Shown: positions 43,501-58,500, numbered from the stretch's first letter. The stretch is DNA of 64,000 bases from Epinephelus fuscoguttatus (GCF_011397635.1 NC_064770.1:32202598-32266597); one strand, 5' to 3'. Numbers and translations: made by a program. The notes: generated by a model not told the origin, from the sequence alone.

Positions 43501-46500
43501 ATGTTCGTCCCCAGAGTAGTCATTTCATTGTAGTTTGACTGTTTTTTAAAACTGATACCACTGTGTAAAATGGTCTACAGTGACCTGTGGGATAATCACA
43601 GCCTCATGAAACTTTGCAACCACAAACTAGAGACCTGCAGCATTCAGAAGATGTTTGGCTTTCATAGGTATATTGACATTTAGGGTGTTTCTTGGCGGCC
43701 TCTAGAACAGAAGAGCTCGCCATCCAATCATCAAAAAAGGGAAGGCTTACAGAAATCTCCAAATGTCAAAAGTTTTTGTACCAAATGACAGCTTGTGTTC
43801 TTTTATGATGCTCTTCAGGGTTGGGGTGTCTTATGGTGGTATTTTGGAGGAATTTTTGACCATTTGTATTGATTCTTGAGTGGTAAAAAACAACCGAAAA
43901 AGCCCCTACGCACCTTAAACTCTCGAAGTTTGAACAGGCGTTTGACAGAACACAATATTTATTGCAGATTTATGACTAGAAAAACTGACACACAGTGCTG
44001 AGCTGCATCTCAAATTAATCTTCAGGGACCTAGCTTTTGAATGATGTATACCACTTCTGTGTGGCATATAGTGTTGACCTGCTATCTGTCCCTTAAGATC
44101 CACTGCCCCCCCCCCCCCCCCCAGAAAAGACCAAAATTGGTGGCTATGGTAGGGAGGGGTGGAGTGGAAGAGGTTAAATATTCTGAGTCCACAAATACTG
44201 GCATCTTCATGAAAAATTCCCACCGTGTGTGTTTTTAAAAACCCACACAATTTCCAGTAAAAATGGACATGAACTCTCAAAGTGTGAGAATAAGAAGAGC
44301 TTGTTCTTGGTCTGTAATTTTGATTTGTTTCAGGCAGAGATGCTTCTTTTAGAATTGCCTCTCAATGCTTTTCCTTTCCACTGCTGTCCAGACTTGATAG
44401 TGAAGATGACCAAGAACCTGAAAAACTGCAGCACTTGCATAATAAGACTGACTCGTCTCCCCCTGTGGAGGGGCTCAGCGACAACAACAACACTGAGAGC
44501 ACAAAGACAGAAGAGCCAAATACATCTCAGCTTGGCCAAACAGAGTGTAAGCAGCATAAGGAAGAAACAAAATCTGCCTGCACACTTGATAACTTTCTTT
44601 TTATCTTAGGGCTCTTTCCATTCATAATTCCTCTGTTTTCTCTTCGCAGTGGCAGACAGCAAAGTGTGGAATGTATCCGAGGAAGCCGAGCTGTTTCTGT
44701 CCAAAGTAAAACCAAAGGAAGGTTGCCAAATGGAGGAGGAGGAGGAGGCGGACAACAGCGAGGGAGAGAAGAGGCCCAAGGGAAAAGAAACCAAGGAGCC
44801 TGAGAGAGATGTGTACACCTTCCCTGGAGACTCAGACCCGGAGAGTCCCCCTCCTGCCCCCTGGGCTCATTGCACATTTATTCAGCGGTGCAGAAAGAAG
44901 AGGGTGCTGCTCAGGCCCTTCTCCGGACTTGGCACGTTGAAGCGAACATTGCCTGAGACAGGAAAGAGGGCAAGAGTGAGTCCTCAAAAATCAAAAACCA
45001 GTGAGACAGCACAGAGTGGAGGTGGAGGGGTTTATGATTTCGAGGAAGTCAGTTTTGGAGAGGCAACAGTGGAGGAGCCGATAAAGTTCAGAGACAGAGG
45101 AGGGAAAAGGGACAAAGAAGAGGAACAAAGTGGGGGAGAGCCAGGCAAACAAATCTTCACCTGTGTGGAATGTAGCATTTACTTCAAAAAGCAGGTCCAC
45201 CTGCAGGAGCACATAGTTGAGCACTGTCAGAGCGGTGCAGCGGGGGGCAGGCGTTTAGGAAAGGGCGGCCGCTTTAGGTGTATCGAGTGTGGGTGGAACC
45301 TTTCAAATCGGCTCGCGCTGGCAGACCACCACAGAAAGCACCAGGAGTCCCGTCTAAAGATCTTAGAGGAGATTGAGAAACTGAATGAAAATGGGAAGGC
45401 AAAAGAGACTGAGAAGCTCAACAGTAAGACGGTGAAGCATATAAGCTCAGACCCTGCGATTATGCAAGACACAAGCCCAGCCTCGATTCCAGGCAAAATG
45501 TCAGACCCAGAAATAGTCACATCTCCACCTCTTTCCCCAGCACCAGTTTCAACACCAGACACAGACCCAGCAGTTCTCGAGTCAGACGCCACTCCTCCAA
45601 ATTCAGTCCGAACTGCAGCTCAGGCCCGAGCTGTTTCCACCTGCCGCCGCCGCTTCGTCTGCACCAAGTGTAACTTCAGCACAAGAACCTCCCAGGCACT
45701 GGCTAATCACACCAAGACCCACAACAGAAAAAAACCCGCTCTCCAGGCTGACTCCCCATCCCCAGGTTCACCATCATGCGTGGCGTCCACCTCCCTGGCC
45801 TGCGGTCATTGTGCCTTCCTGACCTCAAGTCAGACTGTAATGAGGGAACACCAGAAACTTGTTCACCCAGGACAGGCCTCCGTCAGCGGGGTGCAGGCTG
45901 ATGACACTGGTCAGCATTCAAGGTCTAATGCGGGTGCTCAAATTTCAAAACCCCCCACCATAGATTCTGACCATCTCTCTGGGCCTGGATCTCGATCCTC
46001 GCCCGATGCAACTCAAGGCAAAAGCCAGCAGGGAGTCACTGCCTCTGAGGACAGCACAAAGCCAGACGGAGCCGCGGCTCGGCCCACAAGCCAGGTGGTG
46101 TTCAAGTGCACTGGGAACAGGAGATTTAGCAGAAGAGGGAAGACTTGGACGGATCTGGCCAAGTTTCTGGATGATGACAAGCTGCCCGGGAGTGAAGAGG
46201 AAGAGCAGGATGAAGATGGGAGCACAAAGCTTGACACTGAGCGTTCCCAACGGGAGGGCAACTCACCTGCTGGAGTTAAACCGTACACCAGAGCACGAGC
46301 TAACGCAGGTGAGACTGAACTTATGACTGAAGACTCTAATGCTGAGGTTAGACTAAAGTTATTATGTCAACCAAGTCACATATGCCTGTACATCTTTCTT
46401 TTTCTTCTAATTTTACTAAAAAAAAACCCTGATTATACAGAAATAATGAAAGCTTCCCTAATCAATATTTTTATTATAAACAGTGGATCAAATTACTATG

Positions 46501-49500
46501 TGTAATGTGGAGGGTGTTGCATATTGTGACAAAGAGAGTTATCACCTGACTGTGCTGTTCTCCTCACCTCGTTAAGCTAACTGTTTTCACATAACAGATA
46601 TAGACTGTATAGAATAATGGACGTAGCCATTGTGACCCACTGGTTTGTAGACGCACGTTTTGAAGCCTCAAGGTCGGCATTTGGTCATTGCCAGAGGGTG
46701 GAGATAACCCTAAAGTGAGCTGCTAGCTTGGTTAGCACATTTACAGCTAACACTAACTCGCATAATGTTTATGCTCATTTTTACTAAATGTTAAAACCAT
46801 TAAGACAACATGTAGCCTACTTAAAAAAAAAAGACTTTTTCATGCAACCAAAACAGTCATTAAGATTTTTTTTTTTCACTTAATGGCCATAAACTATGTA
46901 AAATGTTGGACATTGCTATCATGAGGTCACCCACTGGTTTGTGGACTCCCATTTTGAAGACTTGAGTTCTGCATTTTGGCAGTCGCCATCTTGGATTTTG
47001 GAGGCAGAAATAACCATATTTGGATGAGAGGGTGGAGATAATCTTAATGCTAGCTACTTGCTTGGTTAGCGTGGTGCATTTACAGCTGTGATAATGCTAT
47101 TGCTAATTTTCGCTAGTGAAAAACAGATTTAGAGAGTCTTTTATTACAACTAAATGATGAACAAGACTTTTTTAGGTGTCCAAAACGATTGCCCCCAGCT
47201 TCATGGAGTATTTTAGCATTGGTAAGTTAATTGTTTGTTGCCACCGTAAAGTTGTTCATTGGTTTGTGGACTCCAATTTTAAAGCCTTTAGTTTAGCATT
47301 TTGGCAGTTGCCATCTTGGATTTCAGACGCAGAAGTGACCATATTTGGTTGAGAGGGTGGAGATAAGATACTGGACTACTACAAGATGGCCCACCTACAA
47401 TATACTCCCATTGTATGAAATGGTATACATTTCCGGTCTCCTGAGTAGGCGTTGTCCCCCGTACCCCAATCAAAGATGAGTATCCCCAACCTCGCTTCTG
47501 TCAATATGTGTGTACCCTTACTGGCTGTGAGCTAAATAAATAAACAGTCCGTGAAAACAATTTTTTTTTTTCCCAGCGGATGTCTTAGTTACAACATGAT
47601 TGAGCTAACTGGAGTAGTTTCATGTCGTATCCGACAACGGGAGACTTTTAACAGATGACGTCCTGATGTTAGCTTTGCTGCTAGTGTTAACGTTAGCTGT
47701 CCCTGTCAGCTGCAGCCTGATGCTTTCTAGACATCATGATTTCCCAAAACTTAATAAATACCACACATAGGAACACAAAACTGCTTTGCTGGCTCAATCA
47801 TGTTGTAACTAAGATATCCGCTGGAAAAAATATTTTTTTAATCCAGTATCTTTGGTGAAACTGCACTGATTTCAGCAGAGGAGATATCTGTTGCCAGATC
47901 TTGCGAGAGTGTGTTGTTGAGACAGAGACAGGTCTTGAACAAAGTAAATTTTCTCCTGATTTGTCCGTCTGAAATTTGCCATTTTGGTGTCAGAATGTTC
48001 TGAAGATATGTGGCTTGTGATAAATGGGTCCAGTATTTGCTTCCATGACTACGGGGCGAAAGAATCGGCCATAATCTGTAATCACGTTCATTTCTCCCAC
48101 TGAAGTCAATGGACTCAGGACCTGCTGTTAGTCTCCTAAAGGGGCGTGGTGGTCGCAAACCCCACGTGACACTGATACAGGAAACTGACTCGCAGTGGAC
48201 TGTCTTGGTTTATCCACCGTCTTTGATAACCCTAATGCTAGCTGGTAGCTGGGTGCATTTACAGCTTTGGTGAACTGTGATAATGCTAATGCTAATTTTT
48301 GCTAGTGTAAAACAGGCTTAGCTTAAAACCATTAAAACAAAATTTACTGGAAAAACTGAATATGCGACCCCTGAAAGAGTCCTTGCTGCGTTCCATTTAC
48401 CTTGGCAGTTGAAGGTCGGAGCTGGGAATGATGTCACATCTGAGTAGACCGCGTTCGAGTACAACAATTTAGAAAACCAAGGTGTTGTTATCGGTAGCAG
48501 TTCAAGCCAGGCTAGCCATTGTTAGCAATGCCAACTGATAAAAACACATTATGCAGTGGGCTATTTTGCATGTACAAATACCGTAGCACCATGTGTATAA
48601 CTGTTAGTGACACAAATAAGACAGAAGTGCTAATAAACAGTATATTATTAAAGTTTTTACTTTTGTTGATGCACGGAGCAGACATTTTGGATCTTGAAGT
48701 AGGAGTTGGTGAAGTCCCTCTGACATTCCCAGTCGAATTCCGACTTCAGGACGCATTCCACAAGATATTTTGGACTGGGGGCCATAATTTGCAGTTGAAA
48801 AAATGTAATATATGGCAATTTATGTCATAGCAATATTCAGCATGAAGTAAAATGTTTTTAAACCACAGTGTTGTACTTCTTTGTAGTGACATTGTTGGTT
48901 TCCAAGATGTCAGTGAATAACTTGATGAGTATAATGCAGTTATTATTAATAAGAATGATGTGGCTAGAGGGCAACACCACAAAAGTTAAACCAATGCATA
49001 GCAATGACACAAGCAGTCATGGTCAGTAAAAATCTTCCCCCTCCAGTATTGCTCATTAAATATGTATAAACAAATAAATTCACAATTCAAGTAAAAAAAC
49101 AAAATGAGAATATGATGAATAAAATGTAATAAACCAGAATTATCCTTTAAAGTGTTGAGACATTGTTGAGCTCAGTCTCTGAGTGTTCTGAAAGGAGCCA
49201 TGCTGGAGTCTTCATTTAAAACAAAAGATTCACATGTAGTATTTAAGTTAGGCGCACTGTTCAGTTTAAACAGGATTTGTCTGATTATTCAGAATTGATT
49301 TTTTTTTCTTTATAGACGACTGCTCAGCACAGCAGAGTGCTACATTATCGCTCCCTCCTGAGAAGAGTGTGAAGGACGAAGACAAGCTGGAAGTGGAGAA
49401 AGATGGAAAGGTTTTCTTTTTGAGGAGGAGCAACCGGGTTACTGCTGCCCCGGCAGAAATTGACAGTGATGATGATGACGACGACATTGACGAGGAGCGC

Positions 49501-52500
49501 GTGCGGCGTTTCCTGTCAGAGGGCATCTTGGATGAAGACCCAGACGAGATTGATGAGGACTCGGAGGCGCTCAAGAGTGTGGAGAGGAAATGCCCCTACT
49601 GCCCCGATCGATTTCATAATGGCATTGGGCTTGCCAATCACGTGAGAGGCCACCTGAACCGAGTGGGCGTCAGCTACAATGTGCGTCACTTCATATCCCC
49701 CGAGGAAGTCAATGCTATTGAGAAGAAGTTCTCCTATCAGAAGAAGAAGAAAAAAGGTCAGCTGCTTGTTGCATGTTTTTCTTTAGGCTGTGCAGATGTT
49801 GTCTGAGCAGAAAGCCCAGACAGACAGTGGCTTTTCTGGTTGTCTTTGTTTCTGCTTGACATAATGACCCTGGCATGAGCCGCAGTGGATATTAGCTATA
49901 CCATAATTCACTTGAATGCCTGTTTTCTTAGCCACAGTAGAGCTAATGTATGAATGTAGATTTTCTCTGCTTTCTGGAGCTCTCATCTTTTTAAATTAAA
50001 TTTCTGGTAACCAGCATTTGGTCACTGTAACATAAAGCTGTGGTTCACAACCATTCATTTTCCATAACTGCTTATCCTCTCAGGGGTTGTGGGGTGGGGG
50101 AGGGCTGGAGCCTATCCCTGCATGTCTTTGGACTGTGGGAGGAAGCTGGAGTACCCGGAGAAAACCCACGCTGACACAGGGAGAACATGCAAACTATGCA
50201 CAGAAGGGCTCCCTCACCCTGGGGTTCGAACCAGGAACTCTATTGCTGTGAGGCGACAATGCTAACCGCTGCACCACTGTGCCGCTTTTAGAAGTGTTTT
50301 CTAAATCATAAAGGAGATGTTCACAATCTGGGCAAGTGTGGGTCATAAATTTGAGGGCTCGCAAGATGAAAAGCAGAATTAGGAAACTGAATAAAAAGGT
50401 ACAGGGTCCTATTTAAACAATCCGTAGCACATGGTCTAAAGTGCATGGCACAAGTGCCTTTAGGGCGTGTCCAGCTCCACTCCTGCAAGTTAAACAGTGT
50501 GTAATGTTGGCATAAAATAAGGAGCAAAGGGGTTGTATTTAGTCCCTTAATTAATCACAGGTGTGTTTTTACGTAACATGAATTGAACTATTCAGAGTGG
50601 CATCTCCCATTCCCTTTAAAAGCCAGAACCTGCACCTGGCGCACTGCTGTTTACATGGCGGATTCAGCAAACTGGAGAAGAAAGTGTACTTCTGCTGAGA
50701 GTAATGCAGTAAGAGTAATTTCACTGCACCAAATGTTGTGGGACATTTATGCAGCAAAATTAAATTTGTAGTGTTAAACTAAAAGGAAACTTTTAGCTTC
50801 TGAAATAATCAGTGACATTACGCTGCTCCTCGTGCATAAATGTGCACAGCAACTCTTTATTGGGAGTCGGACAGCAGCTCTACAGCTCTGCTCTGCACTC
50901 TGCTATGTTCACATTTTTTGAGAGCATAATTAGTATTTTCCTTGTTAATGATGTATTATTTCACTCACCCATAACCCATGCGCATGTCCCTGTGTGTGTG
51001 TAACAAGCAGACTATATGCACATGGTGACATCACACTGTCTGCTTAATGCGTCCTGTAAGTAACAGGATAATGCTGTGCCATTTTGACTTTAGACCAGGT
51101 TATTGTTGGTCAGTAGTACAGTTGCTTTCTGATGCCTCAAAATAGCAACACACCAACAATGTTCCTGACCACACCTCATTTTAAGGCTCATGGGTGCACA
51201 GATGGACGCAATTGTCTGTGAAAACAACAACTGTGCTGGTTTGAAACTAGCAATGAGAGCTGCGCTGGATGTAAAGTAGGGCCAATAATGTTCACCATGT
51301 TCACCATCTTAGCTTAACATGCAACACAAAATCCAATTGTATAGAAGTCTATGAGAAAATGACCCTACTTCTCACTTGATTTATTACCTCAGCAAACATT
51401 TTCCTAATTAGTCTATGGTCTCAATCACTAGTTCCAAGTCTTCACCAATACAGCATGATGTTCGTTTTGTAAATTATGGTCACATTTAGAGTAAAATAGA
51501 TGATAAATCAGGGTATGCTTCAGGGCGTGGCTACTAGGGGTGGGAATCTCTAGGCACCTCACAGTTTGATTCAATTCTGATTCCGAGGGCAACAATTTCG
51601 ATTATAAAATGATTCTTAATTCTAAAACGAGCCAATAAGAAACTTTTCCCTAGATATTGAAAAACATTGTTGTAATAAAGCTGGGAACACATATCCAGTG
51701 CATACAAACTGTATTACTTACTGTGTTTGAGATGACTACTCTCCACCAGTCTCCTCCGGTCCATCCTCCTCATCCACAAATCTCAAGGGGACTCTCCTGT
51801 CCCTCGTTGACCTCCTCGACATTTCTCCTCCAGTATTTACAAAACTATAACTGACTATAACTATCTATGAAGTATAAAAACATGTACTATTGCAAAAAGA
51901 CGAACGATGGCAAAACTACTAACTATGGTGAAAACACGACAAAAACACAACAAAAACCGCTCAAAAACACGGCATAAAAAAACTCAAAAGCTCTCAAAAA
52001 ACCACAAATACTATTATTTACAACACTAAATATTATTTACAAAGAAAACGCCACCCAAACTCCACTAAAGCTCACCAAAACTCCACTAAAACACCGCTAA
52101 ATCACTCTAACTTGCGCTCTCCTCATCAGCTGTCCCTCTCCTCCTGCTGTGCTCACTTCCCTCCCCTCCTCCACAGGTAATGACATCACTACCGTAATAT
52201 ACCATATATCGTTGAAAAGCTCCGCTTCTCAGCTTTCAGAATCCGTTGGAATTACGTCGATAGCATGATTGGTCGAGGAGTTACGGTAACTTGAAAAATA
52301 AAAATAAAATCAAAATCGATTATGAGTTTTCTAAATCGATGCTTGCATCGTTCAAGACAGAATCTCGATGCATCTAAAAATTGATTATTTCCCCCACCCC
52401 TAGTGGCTACCTTGTGATTGATAAGTCGCTACCATGGTGTCGTCCTCAGGTTCATAGTCACATCTCACACCTCCACAGCTCCACCCTCTCATCCAAATAT

Positions 52501-55500
52501 GGTCACTTCTGTCTCCAAAAACCCAAGATGTCAACAGCCAAAATGCCAGACTCAAGGCTTCTAAATGGTCGTCCACAAACCAGTGGTTACGTCCATTATT
52601 TTATACAGTCTGTGTTGGTCATCAGAGTGATTACAGTTCATCCTCAGGGGAACATAAATGTCTGTTTGCAGTCATTTAATTTGATTTCAGTCACAAAGGA
52701 AATTCAAAGTGCTTTACATAAGCAGAAACATACTAAACAAATAAAACAAAACATAAGATAATTCATAAAAACAAGACAACACAAAACAAAAAAAAATGGT
52801 AACGTGGAAGTATTCAAGAGCGGCAGAAGTATAAAACTGTGGCAAACAGGAAAGTTTTAAGCCTCGATTTAAAAGATGAAAGGGTTGGGGCAGTCCTCAA
52901 GTGTTCAGGAAGTGTATTCCAGATCTTCGGCACATAATAACAGAAAGCTGTTAAAAAGCACATTTGGTCCTGACCCTGGGGACGGGGAGCAGGCCTGTCC
53001 CAGATGATCTAAGAGTTCTGAATGGCTCGTAACAGAGCACCATATCAGATATGTATTTTGGCCCCAAACCATTCAGTGCTTTGTAGGCTAATAATACTTT
53101 GAAATAAATTCTTTGATTCATAGGAAGCCAGTTCAAGGATCAAAGAACTGGGGCGATGTGTTTCAGTTTCCTGGTGTTATTGAGGTCTGGGCAGCAGTGT
53201 TCTGAACATCCTGCAGGTGTCTGATTGATTGATTGTCTGCACCAAATTTAATGGCGAGCCATCCAATATCTGTCGAGACATTTCACTCAAAACCACACAT
53301 TTTACCCTGATGGTGGAGACCCAGAACACGCCGTAGGGATTACATATTTCATCTGGCCTGGGAATGCCTTGGGGCGCCCAGGAGGAGCTGGAGAGTGCTG
53401 CTGGGGAGAGGGACGTCTGGGGTGCTTTGCTTGGCCTTCTGACCCGCAACCCAGCCCTGGATAAGGGGATGAAAATGGATGGACGGATTGATGGATGGTG
53501 AAGCTAGAGTAGAAGTCAGGGGACCACCAAAGTCATCAGGATTCATCCTCTGGGGAACATGAATGTCTGCAAAACATGCATGCATGGCAGGTCGTTGAGG
53601 TGATTCAGTCTGAAACAAAGTGTTTTGCACTAACAGACTGGGCCACGCCACCAGCATCAGTCTTCAGTTGAACTGGTCTCAAATTCTCAAAAAGGTTAGG
53701 ATCAGAGGACAGTAAACTATCCCACTGCACATGTCTAAACTTCCACTGTCCTCTCCACAGTCGCCAACTTCGACCCGGACACATTCAGCGTGATGCACTG
53801 CGAGTTCTGTAGCGCCGGCTTCGACACCCGGGCCGGCCTGTCCAGCCATGCCCGGGCCCACCTCCGCGACTTTGGCATCACCAACTGGGATGTTACCATC
53901 TCGCCAATCCACATCCTGAGGGAGCTGTTCTCCAGCAGGCCCGATCTTGTAATCCCCACGGCTCCCCCTCGGAGCCCCGGGTCCTCACAGGAGGAGGACG
54001 AGGAGGATGATGAGGAGGAGGTAGAGGAGGAAGGGGAGGGTGTCGTTGAGGTAAAGCTTGAGGGGGAGACGAGTGAGAGGACGCTGAGTGCTGCTGTTTC
54101 TGATGCACTGCCTTCAGCGTCTCCTCAACGCTGCAAGACGGAGGACGGTGGAGGAGAGAGCGCGGGTAAGTTTTCATCACTGATCCATCTTTAAAAGTAG
54201 AAATGCAGCTTACTTATTTTTTGTGTGGTGGTTGGTGGTGTTTTTAATAGTTGTTACCTGGTGACCTGGCACTTTGAACTTGGCACAGGATGCACAGATG
54301 ATCTAGATCTCAGTGGTGATGCCTAGATGGATGATTAAGAGTGTTATAAATGCATTAAGATGCAGGAAATGTGAGTTCAGACGCTGTTGCTGTTGTTTTA
54401 GGTGCTTTTTCTCTGGATAAAATCAGGACTGTGACCTGGGTGACACCGCTGTGCAATGTGTGAAGTGTTGAATCAGGATGTTGGCTGTCGAGAAAATCAG
54501 CCTTAACACAGAGTGTGTGTGTGTGTGTGTGAGTGTGTGTGTGCGTGAGAGAGATAGAGACAGAGTCCCTGATGCCCGCGGTTGATGTGGCACTCGGTGC
54601 ATTTATCCCAACCTCCGCCTCCACTCGATTGGTCACGCCTTAGCTTAGCGGTGCATATGGGGGCAAAATGGCTGCTTCCACCTCCCCGTAGACCCAAACA
54701 ATAGCGGAAAAACTGTCTGGCTTCAGCTGCCGGGGAGTCCGATGCACTGCGGTTGCGGACCGGTGAGTACCGCGCGCTGTAATTCCTGTGCACCGCGTGC
54801 CCTCGGATCACACGGCGGCGTAGCACTGCGCGTCTCGCGCCGCATCTTCTGTCACATCGTAGCCAGACAACAGCCATTAAAAACTCCTCATCATGTGAGA
54901 CTATGTAAAGAAAATCAATGTCGCGCGCGCAGCCATGCAGGTAGCCCATGACATGCATGTCAAAAGCTCATAAAGCGGGTCATTGTTATTGTTTCGGGTG
55001 TTCCCGTTTTGCACGCGCGGATCAATAGTGGTGATTTAGCTCTGTTGTGATCTTGTTGGTTCAGTTTTCTTACATGTCTGAGAGGTTTTGTGTTGTGCAC
55101 GTCTGGGATGACGTCCAGTATTTCCAATGCTGCAGGATCTCTAAAATTACCTACAGTTGCCCAATCCTCGCCATTTTACTTTGCTTTGATTTGTGATAGA
55201 GGACACGCTGTGCTTTCAAGTGCACGCGTTTGTGCATGTTTTTACATCAAACTAAGAGTGGGATCGCTCAGGTAACTTTGTGGACTGCTGGCGACCATAG
55301 CCGGTGATCTTATTACAACTTATCCGGATCAACCAAGTATAATCGAAGTCGCACTTTTACTCTCAAGTGTCGGGTTTGCTCCGTGTCACTCCGCCTGAAT
55401 GGATCCAAAGTCAAGTTAGCGCTTTGCTACTTTGTCCCGTTTTATAAAAACCCGTGTGATTGTGTGGTGTTGTCTTCATTATAATAGACGGTGTTATAAC

Positions 55501-58500
55501 GCTGCGCTCCGAGGTGTCACATCGCTCTTTTACAGTCAAGAGATGAACTGACAAGCGCAGAGCCGCCCACCAGACAGAAAGCATTGTCTGTCTCCACGTC
55601 TCTTTTGATTTACCGATTTGTCGCAGAAAATGGCACTTTTGTCCCAGGAAAGCCTGACTGCGGGGAACCAAGACTGCCATGTTTGTTTCAGACACTAGTG
55701 CAATTATCACTTTTTGTGACAGGGATTCATTACTGGGATAATTTTCACTTGCATCTCCTCACAGAAGACGTAATAACGCGCCTTTATTACAAGGACTGAT
55801 AAATTACAGGCACTGAGCTCACAAGATATGATTAGATTTCTCTGCTTCCAGCCTGCGTCTTATTTATTATCACTCAAAGATGCATTTATATGCTTTAAAA
55901 GGAAGCACAGACGTTAATTAAGGCAGCTAACTAAGACATTCCTGCACTTATATGGATGTTGTGTGTGATGTTTTAGGTGATGAGGAGGAAGCAGCTGAGG
56001 ATGAGGATGAGGAGGAGCTTCAGCGTCCAGCTCTGGATGGTGTGAGCTTGAGCCCCGGGAAAACAGGGCTGCGCAGCGTGGACTCAGACAGCCTCTCTCC
56101 TGGGGATGGGGATGCAGACTCCAAGGGTGAGGGAGAAAAATGGGAATGCTGACCCCAGAGTGTTGACAGGGGATTGGATTTGCCACAGCAGAGCCGTATC
56201 ATAGCTGTCAGTGGGGAAATTGTAAAGCTGACCCCCAGGTCGACGTTGAGGAGTGGCGACAATACATCAGACAGGGCCGCCCCCCCCGGGGAAATCCCCA
56301 GATGTAGACAAATGTATTTAGGAGCTAATGAGAGCACCTCTAACACTCAGCGGGTGCTCGTGCAGACTGGGTGAGGATGTAGACAGGGAGGGTAAGTGAG
56401 GTGACACGTCCTCTGGGAGAGGTGCGGACTCTGAAAGAACCTGGGCCTCCTGCTGTTGCTTTGCAAACTTCAAGTTAATGCTGCACTTGGTTAAAGGGGA
56501 ACTGTGACGGGGATGTGACGCCATGTTAACTGGTCCTAAATTAATCAACTGGATCATTTAAACTACAGGATGCATTGATTTTACTAGGTGTTGTTTTTTT
56601 TACGTGTTGGAGGCCGGGCTGTGGGGTAGAAGGAAAAATAGACCAGTCGCGTAGACGTGACGTTGAGCAGCAAATTGCCTGCGCTGACAATCCTGGCTTC
56701 CATGGTCAGTGTTGCAGTTTCAGTTGAATATAATGGTCGCACTCTGCTGTGGGCATGCTGTGGCAGACATGTCGCGCCACGTCTGTGTCCCAAGGTGTCC
56801 TCATATTAGGTGCGATTGATTCCTACCGTGCCCAAGTTACCAAGCTACTAAATTACTTTATGCAAATCAGGGGCGTCCAGCATCAGCTGCCGCCTCTGGA
56901 AACTCCCGAAAACTTTTAAACTAACCATTTCTTGCCTTAAATGTCTTCAGAAACATATTTTAGTTAACTGTTTTTGTAGTATAAATGAAAGTCTCCACCA
57001 GCCGCCATAGTGGCCTGGTTTGAAATCTGGTAGCAGACAGTCCGCAGGCTGAGTGGCAAGATCATGTTCAATGCTGGGAAGCATCAAAAAACACCCAATG
57101 GATGCTTATCGTAAAGTGAAGTGAAGTGGAGCTCTGCTTGTGGTTGGAGGAGGAGCCGCTACTATCAGACGTGGAGCTCTTCGCCTACTGCCAGAGCTCT
57201 GGCTGCAGGTCGAAGGCGGTAGCAAAGCTGTATCTGGGTCTGTCCATGGTGGGCTGTGATAGAGGCATCATAAGACTGTTTCATAAGCGGTTAAAAACTA
57301 CTTGTAGGAGGAGTAAATAGCAGTCCAGTACTGTGTTTTGGTACAGGTGGTGTTCACACCTGATGGATACGCAACCGTAGTACACATGAACTGTACTGAC
57401 TCGAGTATGGATCCCGTACTGTACACAGTGTTGACACTGATCCAAAAACTGGACTTTATGGTCAAGTCCTCCAAGTGACTCGTGGAAACAACATTTTAAA
57501 TAGGTCCAGTATTGAGAGAGCGCTGCACCTAGCAGCAGCGAAAAAGGCTCCTATGTAACCACTCAGACAGGTGCACCCCGTCCATTTAAAGTCTAGTGTG
57601 TAGGATTTAACGGCATCTAGTGACGAGGCTGCAGATTGCAACCAAGTGAAACTTCTTCCATGTGCCAAGCGTGTAGGAGAGCTATGGTGACTGCTGCAAA
57701 AAAGCCGACTAGTCCAATCTAGAGCCAGTGTTTAGTTTGTCTGTTCTGGGCTACTGTAGAAACAACATGGCAGACTCCTTGGAAGAGGGTCCACTCTGTT
57801 TGTAGATATTAACGGCTAATTCTAAAGTAACAAAAACACAGTTATTCTTATTTTCAGGTGATTATACTCTAAAGTATACATAGTTATGAATGTATATTCC
57901 CTTCTGCCATTACGTCCCCTAAATCCTACACACTGAAGCTTTAAATGTTCTTGTTATTGCCTCCGACAGGCTCAGATTTTTAATATAAGTGTCTGATAAC
58001 ACGACAGAAAGGACCCTACAGAGAAATTAAACGTTTTCCTGCACCTGTTTGTTTTACCGTTCCGTTTTGTGTCCACGCCTGGCTGAAGGAGATGACTGGC
58101 TCTGAAATCTTGCAGGAATTTTCACATCGCAGGAATCAGCTAAATATTCAGCCATGACATTGAAAATCTTTCAGAGAAGAGTAAAGGTCTTTGCACACCA
58201 AGTCTGTATTTTTCATCCAAAAAAAAATACAACCTCACATTGGGCCTCATTCACTAATATCTGCGCAGAAATGTTCTTACTCTCCGCAAAAAATAAGTAC
58301 TTAAGCAAAATCACCGTCGGATTCATGACACGTGCGTACCGGCCAATTTTGTTCTCACCACCGTGCGTATGTTAGTAAATCAGAACCGTTCTAAATTGAC
58401 AGGCGCGTGTCCGCGATCTGCAATCAGCATACTACCACGCCCCCATTTCTCCATATAAGGAAACCGCTTGCCTAGAGTTGATTCATGAATGAAGGAAGCG

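Larger units (their letters stand above)
46309..49315. other. wiz intron between exons 6 and 7
   Basis: Carries a MITE tandem (46600-47400), a long-armed inverted repeat (47574-47823) and related repeat pieces to about 48350. No coding exon recognised. Confidence 0.6.

Noticed and set aside
46309-46505. Extension of wiz exon 6 to the stop at 46505 as the main isoform
   Set aside because: The extension is AT-rich intron sequence. The GTGAGA donor and the phase of exon 7 fit normal splicing. A minor retained-intron form cannot be excluded.
50200-50286. tRNA gene or tRNA-SINE because of GGGTTCGAACC
   Set aside because: No A box or cloverleaf at the right spacing. The block matches a known dispersed fish repeat.
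54515-54958. Minus-strand 151-codon frame over the CpG-rich block
   Set aside because: Composed of CpG-island antisense and a CA microsatellite, with no recognisable domain.
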